Assembly (NCBI RefSeq): GCF_003231285.1
Contig: NZ_QKNS01000007.1
Location: 248,001-312,000 of the forward strand
Direction: 5' to 3'
Length of the DNA stretch: 64,000 nucleotides
From: Hymenobacter sediminis
Lineage (GTDB): Bacteria; Bacteroidota; Bacteroidia; Cytophagales; Hymenobacteraceae
The notes beneath the pieces were generated by a model. The model searched no databases, had not been told where the DNA came from, and saw nothing but the letters and a program-made list of their open reading frames with translations. This document shows positions 40,568 through 47,633 of the stretch, in pieces (the stretch's first letter is position 1; each line of letters opens with the position of its first letter). Made by a program: the position numbers and the translations under genes.

Positions 40568-42418
40568 ATGGCAGCCAGAAGCGGAATGAATACCAGTGGC
40601 CAAACGGAGGCTGATGCCCCCAAGGTCAAGCTTACGAAAGAGAATTTTCAACGTGGATTGCGGATTTTCCGCTTTGTGTTGCCGTACAAGGGCCCATTTA
40701 TTGCGGGCCTGCTGCTACTGCTGCTTAGTAGCGTTTCCACCATGGTGATGCCCAAAATGCTGGGCTATCTGGTTAATATCGCCAATCACCAAACAACCAA
40801 CCTGCCGCCCTACCTGCCCCGCACCATCACGGGCGTGGCTCTGCTGTTGTTTGGGGTAGTGCTGGTGCAAGGTCTGTTCTCCTTCGGGCGGATTTTCTTT
40901 TTTTCGCGGGTTAGTGAGTTTACGGTGCGCGACATTCGCCGCACGCTCTACCAAAAGCTGGTAACGCTGCCCATTCCGTTTTTTGAGCAGCGCCGGGTAG
41001 GCGAAATCACCTCCCGCCTAACCTCTGATGTAGCCAACATTCAGGATACGTTTACTCTGACCCTGGCCGAGTTTATGCGCCAGATCCTGACGCTGCTGGC
41101 TGGCGTGGCTTTTATCATGTGGGAGTCGTGGCGCCTCTCGCTGTTTATGCTGGCTACGTTTCCGCCTCTGGTGTTGCTGGCCTTTCTGTTTGGGCGCAGC
41201 ATCCGCAAATTCTCCAAGCAAACCCAGGATGAGCTAGCCAAAACCAACGTGGTAGTGGAGGAAACAATGCAAGGCATTAACTCCGTGAAAGCCTACACCA
41301 GTGAGCAGCACGAGGTAAGCCGCTACGCGGCCGGCCTGGACCGTACCGTGCAGTTCGCCCTGAAATCGAGCATTTACCGCGGCGCGTTTGTGTCGTTCAT
41401 TATCGTGGCCATCTTCGGTGGCATTTTTCTGGTACTCTGGCGCGGCGCTACCTACGTAGAACTACCCAAAGCTGACCCGCGCCACCTGGACATGGGCGAC
41501 CTAGTGTCGTTTATTCTGTACACGATGTTTATTGGGGCCTCGGTAGGCGGCCTGGGCGAGATGTACGGCAAGATTCAGAGCAGCCTCGGCGCTTCGGAGC
41601 GCATTCTGGAAATCCTGGATGAGGAATCGGAGCCGGTTCATCAGGCCCGACCAGCTAGCGCAACTCCCCTGCAGGTGTACGGCGACATTCGCTACGAGAA
41701 CGTGCAGTTCCGCTACCCTACCCGCCCCGATCTGGCCGTGCTCAAAGACATCAGCTTCCACATTGAAGCGGGCGAGAAAGTGGCATTGGTGGGCCCATCG
41801 GGAGCCGGTAAAAGCACCATTGTACAGCTACTCATGCACCTGTACCCGCTCAGTGGGGGTAGCATCAGCGTGGATGGTCGCGACATCAACACCCTGGACC
41901 TAACAGAGTTGCGCCAGCACATCGGCATTGTGCCCCAGGAAACGATGTTGTTTGGCGGTACCATCCGGGAAAACATTCTCTACGGCCGCCCCGGCGCGCC
42001 GGAGGCTGATATTGTCGATGCCGCCCGCCGGGCCAATGCCTGGCAGTTCATTCAGTCGTTCCCTGAGGGGCTGGATACGGTAGTAGGCGAGCGAGGCATT
42101 AAGCTCTCGGGCGGACAGCGCCAGCGCATTGCCATTGCCCGCGCCATCCTGAAAAACCCCGCCATCCTGCTCCTCGACGAAGCTACCTCCGCCCTCGACT
42201 CGGAAAGCGAGAAACTGGTGCAGCAGGCCATGGACGAGCTTATGCAAAACCGTACCAGCATCATCATTGCCCACCGCCTCAGCACCATACGCAAGGTGGA
42301 TAAGATTCTGGTGATTGAGGGTGGCCGCATCGCGGAGCAAGGCACCCACGAGCAACTCAGCAACGACGAAAACGGCCTCTATGCCAACCTGCTCAAGCTG
42401 CAGTTTGAGCTAACGTAA
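40568..42418 (+). CDS. ABC transporter, fused permease and ATPase
   Basis: A 616-residue MsbA-like half-transporter. About six membrane helices (residues 35-330) precede the ATPase. In the ATPase are Walker A GPSGAGKST (about 408-416), LSGGQRQR (near 515), Walker B ILLLDEATSALD, and the H-loop IIAHRLST. Such dimers export lipids, peptides or drugs. It works as a homodimer or with another half. The ATG at 40568 was chosen because the upstream TTG start at 40529 lies within the hairpin and would translate its right arm. Confidence 0.94.
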   Translation: MAARSGMNTSGQTEADAPKVKLTKENFQRGLRIFRFVLPYKGPFIAGLLLLLLSSVSTMVMPKMLGYLVNIANHQTTNLPPYLPRTITGVALLLFGVVLVQGLFSFGRIFFFSRVSEFTVRDIRRTLYQKLVTLPIPFFEQRRVGEITSRLTSDVANIQDTFTLTLAEFMRQILTLLAGVAFIMWESWRLSLFMLATFPPLVLLAFLFGRSIRKFSKQTQDELAKTNVVVEETMQGINSVKAYTSEQHEVSRYAAGLDRTVQFALKSSIYRGAFVSFIIVAIFGGIFLVLWRGATYVELPKADPRHLDMGDLVSFILYTMFIGASVGGLGEMYGKIQSSLGASERILEILDEESEPVHQARPASATPLQVYGDIRYENVQFRYPTRPDLAVLKDISFHIEAGEKVALVGPSGAGKSTIVQLLMHLYPLSGGSISVDGRDINTLDLTELRQHIGIVPQETMLFGGTIRENILYGRPGAPEADIVDAARRANAWQFIQSFPEGLDTVVGERGIKLSGGQRQRIAIARAILKNPAILLLDEATSALDSESEKLVQQAMDELMQNRTSIIIAHRLSTIRKVDKILVIEGGRIAEQGTHEQLSNDENGLYANLLKLQFELT

Positions 42419-42445
42419 GGTGTGGATTTAGACGAACTACTTGAA

Positions 42446-42478
42446 ACGGGCGGCGCATAGTGCGTCGCCCGTTTTTTA
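42446..42478 (+). terminator. Terminator after the ABC transporter gene
   Basis: ACGGGCGGCGCA pairs with TGCGTCGCCCGT (one wobble) around a 3-nt loop, followed by TTTTTT. Confidence 0.92.
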
Positions 42479-42510
42479 TATTTGACAACTCTGTATACAC
42501 ACAATCATAT

Positions 42511-42762
42511 GTCTACAACTCGTATTACTGTTGTTATGAAGGGAAATGCTTTGTTGGCCGATGAGGTAGCAGATATATTTTTTGGAGTGATAGAGAATGG
42601 TATACTGCGGAACGAATGGATCAGCAAGCCCGTGATGCTGTATCTTTTATATGCTTTAAGCGTCCTATGGACATATCAATCTTTCGACTGTATAACCTCT
42701 TAACTAACCTTGAGCCCAGAACAGAGCTATATATAAATGGGAGACAATACCCCTATAATTAG
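42511..42762 (+). pseudogene. Small AT-rich gene with a frame switch at a T6 run
   Basis: Two overlapping open frames lie in an AT-rich island. The first starts at ATG 42511 (MSTTRITVVMKGNALLADE) and runs to a stop at 42703. The second, reading from 42589 to the TAG at 42760-42762, is protein-like (DREWYTAERMDQQARDAV, RPMDISIFRLYNLLTNLEP). They join across the run of six T at 42578-42583 if one base is added or lost, giving a product of about 82 residues. It is either a frameshifted gene, a programmed frameshift or an assembly error. Function unknown. The second frame overlaps the next gene by 26 bp. Confidence 0.5.
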
Positions 42763-43303
42763 CCTCCCTGCTACCCCTCCTACGTTTCAAGAGTACCAGC
42801 TAATTCACCAGACGCAGCAACGGCAGCGCTACCCGGAGTTGGCCAACCAGCAGAAGCCAGCTACCTCCGACCCGTGGAAACGCAAGGTGCGGTTGTGGCT
42901 GGGCGTGCTGGCCGGGGCTGCGGGGTATTTTATCTGGTTCGAGCCCGCCGGCGGAGTCGGATACCTTCTGGTGTTCAGCGTGTTTACTGCGCTGGGGCTG
43001 TTGTACCAGTGGTGGGAATACCGCCGGGCTTTCCTGCAATATCAGCGGCGGCCGCAGCCGCTGGGGTTTCGGGTAGCAGAGGCAGGCCTTGCTGTGCAGT
43101 GGCTCCAGGGCTGGCAGCGGCTGCGCTGGCCCAACCTGACCCGCGTGCAGCAGGTAGGCGACTGGCTCCTGCTCTACCCTGGCCCCGACTTTTGCTACTA
43201 CCTGGATTTGCGGCAAGTGCCAGCCCCCTATACGGCCGTAGATGTGCTGGCTTTGATTGGCAAACAGGAAGTAAGCGGGCCCGCCCCTACCTTCGCCTCC
43301 TGA
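42737..43303 (+). CDS. YcxB-like membrane protein (first of pair)
   Basis: A 188-residue protein. Two hydrophobic helices (about residues 55-100) are followed by a beta-rich C-terminal domain with WLQGWQRLRWPNLTRVQQVG and LLLYPGPDFCYYLDLRQVP, like the YcxB C-terminal PH-like domain. The next gene repeats this plan (LLLYPTEAACYYLDMRRL), so they are paralogs. The start codon at 42737 is overlapped by the upstream AT-rich frame. The stop TGA overlaps the next ATG by 1 bp, which implies coupled translation. Confidence 0.75.
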   Translation: MGDNTPIISLPATPPTFQEYQLIHQTQQRQRYPELANQQKPATSDPWKRKVRLWLGVLAGAAGYFIWFEPAGGVGYLLVFSVFTALGLLYQWWEYRRAFLQYQRRPQPLGFRVAEAGLAVQWLQGWQRLRWPNLTRVQQVGDWLLLYPGPDFCYYLDLRQVPAPYTAVDVLALIGKQEVSGPAPTFAS

Positions 43304-43836
43304 TGAAGCCAACCCCCATCGTTCTATCCAGCGTGCAGCTCTCCGCCGATGAATTTGTGGCCGTGAATTTTCGGCTTTGGCGCGCCCGCACCCGCACCCG
43401 CCTCAACCACTGGATTCTGGGCGCGGCCATTGCGCTGCTGAGCATGAGCCTGGGGCTGAAGGTGTACCAGAGCGGCCGGCTGCCTCAGTCCTCTTCCCTG
43501 GTTTTTCTGGCGGTAGCAGTAGGGTACGCGCTGTTGCGCTTTGGGCTGGTACGCTACCAACTGCGCCGGGGGTACGCCAAGAACACGGCCGCCCACCAGC
43601 CCACCGATTTTACCCTCACCGATACCGAAATCAGGGGCCGTAGCGCGCTGGGGCAGTTTTCTGGTAAGTGGAGCCTGATCCGGCGGGCCGTGTGGGTGCG
43701 GCCCCACTGGCTGCTGCTCTACCCCACCGAAGCCGCCTGTTACTACCTGGATATGCGTCGCCTGCAGGCTCCCGCTACCCCCGACGCCGTGGAGCAACTG
43801 CTTGCTACTCACCAGATACCGCAGCAGCGCATCTGA
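43303..43836 (+). CDS. YcxB-like membrane protein (second of pair)
   Basis: A 177-residue protein whose ATG overlaps the stop of the previous gene (TGATGA). It has the same arrangement: a strand segment (VQLSADEFVAVNFRLWRAR), two membrane helices (about residues 35-80), then a PH-like domain with TLTDTEIRGRSALGQFSGKW and LLLYPTEAACYYLDMRRL. The upstream open reading in this frame back to 42874 is rejected because it overlaps the first gene fully. The pair may form a two-subunit membrane assembly. Function unknown. Confidence 0.78.
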   Translation: MKPTPIVLSSVQLSADEFVAVNFRLWRARTRTRLNHWILGAAIALLSMSLGLKVYQSGRLPQSSSLVFLAVAVGYALLRFGLVRYQLRRGYAKNTAAHQPTDFTLTDTEIRGRSALGQFSGKWSLIRRAVWVRPHWLLLYPTEAACYYLDMRRLQAPATPDAVEQLLATHQIPQQRI

Positions 43837-43941
43837 GAACAGAGGTCTTGGTTTAGCATTCGGCTAAATTTCTGAGCTATGTGCTGGTTTTAGCTATTTT
43901 TACCGCAGCATCTAGTCTCTCTCACTTTGCTTGTTCACCCT

Positions 43942-44835
43942 ATGATTACCTCGACTTTCCTGAAGTCTTCGTCGCGCACCCTGGGCGCTACGCTGCTGGT
44001 AAGCGGCCTGCTGTTGGCCTCGGCCGCCGAAGCCCAGATCAGCACGCCTCAAGCCAGCCCCAAAAGCACTGTGCAGCAGCGCGTGGGCCTCACCGACGTC
44101 ACTATCACGTATTCGCGCCCCAGCCTGAAGGGCCGCACCGCGTTTGGCGGGCTGGTACCGTTCAGCAAGCGCTGGCGCACGGGTGCCAACGCCACTACCG
44201 CCATCAAGTTCTCGGATGATGTGATGGTAGAAGGCAAGAAAATTCCGGCTGGGGAGTACGGCATTTACACCATTCCCAATAAAACCGAATGGATTGTAGT
44301 GCTGAACAAAAGCACCAAGATGGGCGCCAACGTGGATGGCTTCAAGGATGATGAGGACGTAGCCCGCTTCACCATCAAGCCCTACAAGCTGGCCTCTAAG
44401 GTGGAAACCTTCACCATTAACTTCGCCGACATCACCCCGGCCACGGCCAGCGTGGACATGCAGTGGGAGCTGACCGGCGCCAAGTTCAAAATTACCTCCG
44501 ATGTGGACGCCAAAGTAATGGCCCAGATTGAGGAGAAGGTGAATAAGAACGCCAGCCCCTCGGCCAACGACCTGGCCGCTGCTGCCGTGTACTACTACGA
44601 CAGCAACAAGGACGCCAAGCAGGCGCTGGAGTGGCTACAAAAGGCCAACGCCACTGACCCCAAGTTCTGGAACGTGCACACGGAAGCCAAGCTCCGGATG
44701 AAGCTGAAGGACTACAAAGGCACCGTGACGGCCGCCGAACAGTCGCGCAAGCTGGCCCTCGACGCTAAAAACGCCGACTACGTGAAAATGAACGACGACC
44801 TGATTCTGGAAGCCAAGAAAGCCGGCAAGCTGTAA
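43942..44835 (+). CDS. DUF2911 domain-containing secreted protein
   Basis: A 297-residue protein with a signal peptide (cleavage near AEAQ). Residues 30-170 match DUF2911 (LTDVTITYSRPSLKGRTAFG, RTGANATTAIKFSDDVMVEG, IPAGEYGIYTIPNKTEW), a beta-sandwich domain common in Bacteroidota with no known activity. The C-terminal third is helical and TPR-like (AAAVYYYDSNKDAKQALEWL, YKGTVTAAEQSRKLALDAKN). Export to the periplasm or surface is likely. The start at 43942 precedes a clear signal peptide. Confidence 0.88.
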   Translation: MITSTFLKSSSRTLGATLLVSGLLLASAAEAQISTPQASPKSTVQQRVGLTDVTITYSRPSLKGRTAFGGLVPFSKRWRTGANATTAIKFSDDVMVEGKKIPAGEYGIYTIPNKTEWIVVLNKSTKMGANVDGFKDDEDVARFTIKPYKLASKVETFTINFADITPATASVDMQWELTGAKFKITSDVDAKVMAQIEEKVNKNASPSANDLAAAAVYYYDSNKDAKQALEWLQKANATDPKFWNVHTEAKLRMKLKDYKGTVTAAEQSRKLALDAKNADYVKMNDDLILEAKKAGKL

Positions 44836-44860
44836 GCTGCATCCTGCCCAAAGAATAGAG

Positions 44861-44895
44861 AAGCCCTTGATTTCAGTCGAAATCAAGGGCTTTTT
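44861..44895. terminator. Bidirectional terminator between convergent genes
   Basis: AAGCCCTTGATTTC (44861-44874) and GAAATCAAGGGCTT (44879-44892) are exact complements with a 4-nt loop, followed by TTT. It lies between the DUF2911 gene (+) and the SSS gene (-). Confidence 0.9.
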
Positions 44896-44921
44896 GCTGC
44901 TCACACTTCTGCTTGTGATAC

Positions 44922-46616
44922 TTAGGTAGTAGGAGCTGTTTTACTTCCTCGCCCAAACAGGCTACCCAGCACTACCACGCCACACCCCAGGATGTTGTAC
45001 CAGAGGTAGCCAATATCCGTGGCGAAAAACATAATCAGCACGATGGTTTGCGCTACCACCGCGGACCAGAACACGGCCTTTCCGCCCACCGACTTCATGA
45101 AAAACGCTACCATGAAAATCCCGAGAATGGTGCCGTAAAATAACGAGCCCAGGATGTTCACGGCCTGAATCAGGTTTTCGAGGCGGGCGGCAAAGGTGGC
45201 AAAGCCGATGCCGAGTACACCCCAAGCTACGGCCGCTACCCGCGAGGCTTTCACATAGTGCGCTTCAGGGTAATCGGGCTGACCGGGTTTATACAAGTCC
45301 ACCACAGTAGTGGAAGCCAAAGCATTCAGGCCAGCCGCGGCCGAACCTAAAGCGGCGCTGAGCACCACCGCAATCAGCAAACCTACCAGGCCCTGGGGGA
45401 GGTAGTTCAGCACGAAGGTCAGGAAGACGTAGTCGGTGTCCTTGGCCTCGGTGGCGGGCACGGCTTGTTTCAGTAGCTTCTGGGCCTGCTGGCGCAGGCC
45501 CTGGGTAGCAGCCTGGGTAGCTTGAACATGGGTTTGAGCGGCAGCCGCAGCTTCGGCGTTGCCTGTTTGCAGGGCCGCTACCAGCTGGCCGGTAGCGTGG
45601 CGGCGGGCCTCAAATACGGTAGCGTGTTCGCGCTCCAGCTCGCGCAGGGCGGGGCCGTACTGCTCGGAGTGGGCCACCTGAATGTACACGGGCCGGTTGA
45701 AGGTAAGCGGGGCGAGGTTGAACTGATAGAACACGAACAAGAGCACGCCCAGCAGCAGAATTCCGAACTGCATCGGGATTTTCAGCAGTCCGTTCATCAG
45801 CAGGCCCAGACGACTCTCGGTAATGTCGCGGCCGGTGAGGTAGCGCTGCACTTGGCTTTGATCGGTGCCGAAATAGGACAACGCCAGAAACAAGCCCCCC
45901 GTCATGCCCGACCAGAAGTTATACCGGTCCTTGGGGTCGAAGTGAAAATCGACGAGGTTGAGCTTGCCCTGGTGGCCAGCCAGGCGCATGGCATCCGTAA
46001 AGCCGACCCCGGCCGGTAGGTAATGCACCAGCAGGTAGCCCGCCACCAACAGCCCCACGAAAATTACCAGCACCTGTCCCTGCTGCGTCACCATTACGGC
46101 TCGCGTGCCACCCGATACGGTGTAGGCAATCATCACTCCGCCCAAGAGCCACACCGTCAGGTGAATGTTCCAGCCCAGGATGGCCGACAGCACCAGGGCC
46201 GGGGCGTAGAGCGAAAGGCCGTTGCTGAGGCCGCGCTGCACCAAAAACAGCAGGGCCGCGAAGGTGCGCGTGCGCCTATCAAAACGGCCTTCCAGATACT
46301 CGTAGGCTGTAAACACGCGCAGCCGGTGGTAAATAGGTACGGCAAACACGGCAATCAGTACCATGGCGATGGGCAAGCCAAAGTAGAACTGAATAAACCG
46401 CATGCCGTCGTCGTAGGCCTGGCCGGGGGTACTCAGGAAGGTAATGGCTGAGGCCTGGGTGGCCATAATGCTCAGCCCAATGCCCCACCACGAGGCCTGC
46501 CGCCCCCCAAGCAGGTAGCCATCCAGGGTGTCGCCGGCGCGGCGGGTGCGCCAGGTACCGTAGCCCACAATAAACAGGAGCGTGCCGCCCAGAATCAGCC
46601 AATCGAGCCCACTCAT
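44922..46616 (-). CDS. Sodium:solute symporter with extra coiled-coil insertion
   Basis: A 564-residue SSS-family protein. N-terminal features (YLLGGRQASWWGIGLSIMAT, ASAITFLSTPGQAY) and the sodium-site region (LSAALGSAAAGLNALASTTV) are normal. Between two helices around residues 335-420 there is an insertion of about 80 residues rich in Ala, Gln and Glu (ALRELEREHATVFEARR, AAAAAQTHVQATQAATQGLR) that would form a coiled coil outside the membrane. The ATG at 46616 overlaps the TGA of a small upstream gene, which suggests a coupled operon. Confidence 0.9.
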   Translation of the reverse strand: MSGLDWLILGGTLLFIVGYGTWRTRRAGDTLDGYLLGGRQASWWGIGLSIMATQASAITFLSTPGQAYDDGMRFIQFYFGLPIAMVLIAVFAVPIYHRLRVFTAYEYLEGRFDRRTRTFAALLFLVQRGLSNGLSLYAPALVLSAILGWNIHLTVWLLGGVMIAYTVSGGTRAVMVTQQGQVLVIFVGLLVAGYLLVHYLPAGVGFTDAMRLAGHQGKLNLVDFHFDPKDRYNFWSGMTGGLFLALSYFGTDQSQVQRYLTGRDITESRLGLLMNGLLKIPMQFGILLLGVLLFVFYQFNLAPLTFNRPVYIQVAHSEQYGPALRELEREHATVFEARRHATGQLVAALQTGNAEAAAAAQTHVQATQAATQGLRQQAQKLLKQAVPATEAKDTDYVFLTFVLNYLPQGLVGLLIAVVLSAALGSAAAGLNALASTTVVDLYKPGQPDYPEAHYVKASRVAAVAWGVLGIGFATFAARLENLIQAVNILGSLFYGTILGIFMVAFFMKSVGGKAVFWSAVVAQTIVLIMFFATDIGYLWYNILGCGVVVLGSLFGRGSKTAPTT

Positions 46617-46759
46617 GCGAACAGCCGCGTCAGGTACACGAACAGGCCGACCTCCACCACTAACGCGGCCAGTACCAGCGCGTACCAGGCCCGCCACGAG
46701 GGTAGCAAAGGCGGCTTAGACTCTGGAGCGGGGACGGGGGTAGTAGCGGATGATGACAC
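46613..46759 (-). CDS. Small single-TM protein coupled to the symporter gene
   Basis: A product of about 48 residues: a Ser/Pro-rich start (SSSATTPVPAPESKPPLLP) then one membrane helix (AWYALVLAALVVEVGLFVYL). Its TGA at 46613-46615 overlaps the ATG of the symporter at 46614-46616. A GTG at 46759 is the likeliest start. A longer open frame to 46876 exists but lacks support. Small hydrophobic partners encoded just before transporters are often regulatory or assembly subunits; that role is an inference. It is too short for a family call. Confidence 0.55.
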   Translation of the reverse strand: MSSSATTPVPAPESKPPLLPSWRAWYALVLAALVVEVGLFVYLTRLFA

Positions 46760-46802
46760 GGAAGAAACAGCTAGCGCAAGGTGAGAGACGCAAGATAGGA
46801 AC

Positions 46803-47489
46803 TCAGGCGGCAGCAGGAACGCTAGGTGCCCCGGAAAAAGTACCTTTCGGCCGCAGCCACCAGGTAGCCATTTCAATGCCGCAGGTAAGCACCAGAGCCA
46901 GGCACACCGATGCTACTACGTCGCTGAGCCAGTGCACTTCCAGCCCTACCCTCCCCATGGCCACCAACCCGATGCAGGCCAGCAGCCAGGGTCGCACCTT
47001 CGGGAACCGCAGGGCCAGGGGTAGCAGCAGGCCCGCCACCCAGGCCGTGTGCCCGGACGGAAAGGCATCGAAACGGCCTACCGGCTGCCAGAAATCGGCA
47101 TTGGGCATCTGGTAAGTTAGTATAGCCAGCGGGCGGGGCCGGTTAAAATATAGCTTTAGCCAATTCCCTACCACCTCGCTACCCACCATGGTCAGCAGCA
47201 CCACCAGCCAGATGGTGCAGTGGGGCCAGCGGCGGAAGCGCGCCACCCCGAACAGCACCAGCAGCAAAAGCCACGGCAGCGGCACTCCCAGCCCTGCTGA
47301 CTCGCGCATAAAGTCCCCGATGCCGTCGGCAATAGTCATCACGGCGTCAAAGAAAGGCTGCAATGGCGCCCCGTGCTCGTGCACTAGCCGGGCCAACGGC
47401 TCATCTACCACAAAGATGCAAAGCAAAGTAAGCGGAACTAGCACCACTAAGCCTTTCAGCAGCAGACGGAAGTAGAAATAAATAGTCAC
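46803..47489 (-). CDS. PAP2-family lipid phosphatase (third copy)
   Basis: A membrane protein of about 228 residues with six helices. The PAP2 motifs are KLYFNRPRPL, FPSGHTAWVAG and MGRVGLEVHWLSDV, more divergent than in the two copies near 30-32 kb. The start is uncertain. The GTG at 47489 (TIYFYFRLLLKGL) is preferred. The longer frame begins with a GTG at 47576 and would translate the left arm of a dispersed repeat (47518-47550) as SAQDD-type sequence. The end lies 43 bp before the small single-TM gene. Confidence 0.82.
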   Translation of the reverse strand: MTIYFYFRLLLKGLVVLVPLTLLCIFVVDEPLARLVHEHGAPLQPFFDAVMTIADGIGDFMRESAGLGVPLPWLLLLVLFGVARFRRWPHCTIWLVVLLTMVGSEVVGNWLKLYFNRPRPLAILTYQMPNADFWQPVGRFDAFPSGHTAWVAGLLLPLALRFPKVRPWLLACIGLVAMGRVGLEVHWLSDVVASVCLALVLTCGIEMATWWLRPKGTFSGAPSVPAAA

Positions 47490-47517
47490 GGCAATACTGC
47501 TTGGGCGGCTCTCACTG

Positions 47518-47609
47518 CTGTCATCCTGAGCGGAGCGAAGGACCTCTACCGCTTCGTTGCCGCAAGAATTGCTCACGGTAGAGGTCCTTCGCTTCGCTCA
47601 GGATGACAG
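47518..47609. repeat. TGTCATCCTGAGC hairpin repeat
   Basis: Left arm 47518-47550 and right arm 47577-47609 are complementary over 33 bp with one mismatch, around a 26-nt loop. The arms contain TGTCATCCTGAGCG and GAAGGACCTCTACC. A more degenerate relative lies at 11733-11824. The element sits between the PIG-L gene and the third PAP2 gene and reaches into the longer frame of the latter. Confidence 0.85.
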
Positions 47610-47633
47610 ATGATTGTTATCTATCCTAGCTCC

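Noticed and set aside
42874-43302. Upstream extension of the second YcxB-like gene
   Set aside because: It overlaps the first YcxB-like gene out of frame. The ATG at 43303 gives the paralogous N-terminus and an ATGA coupling junction.
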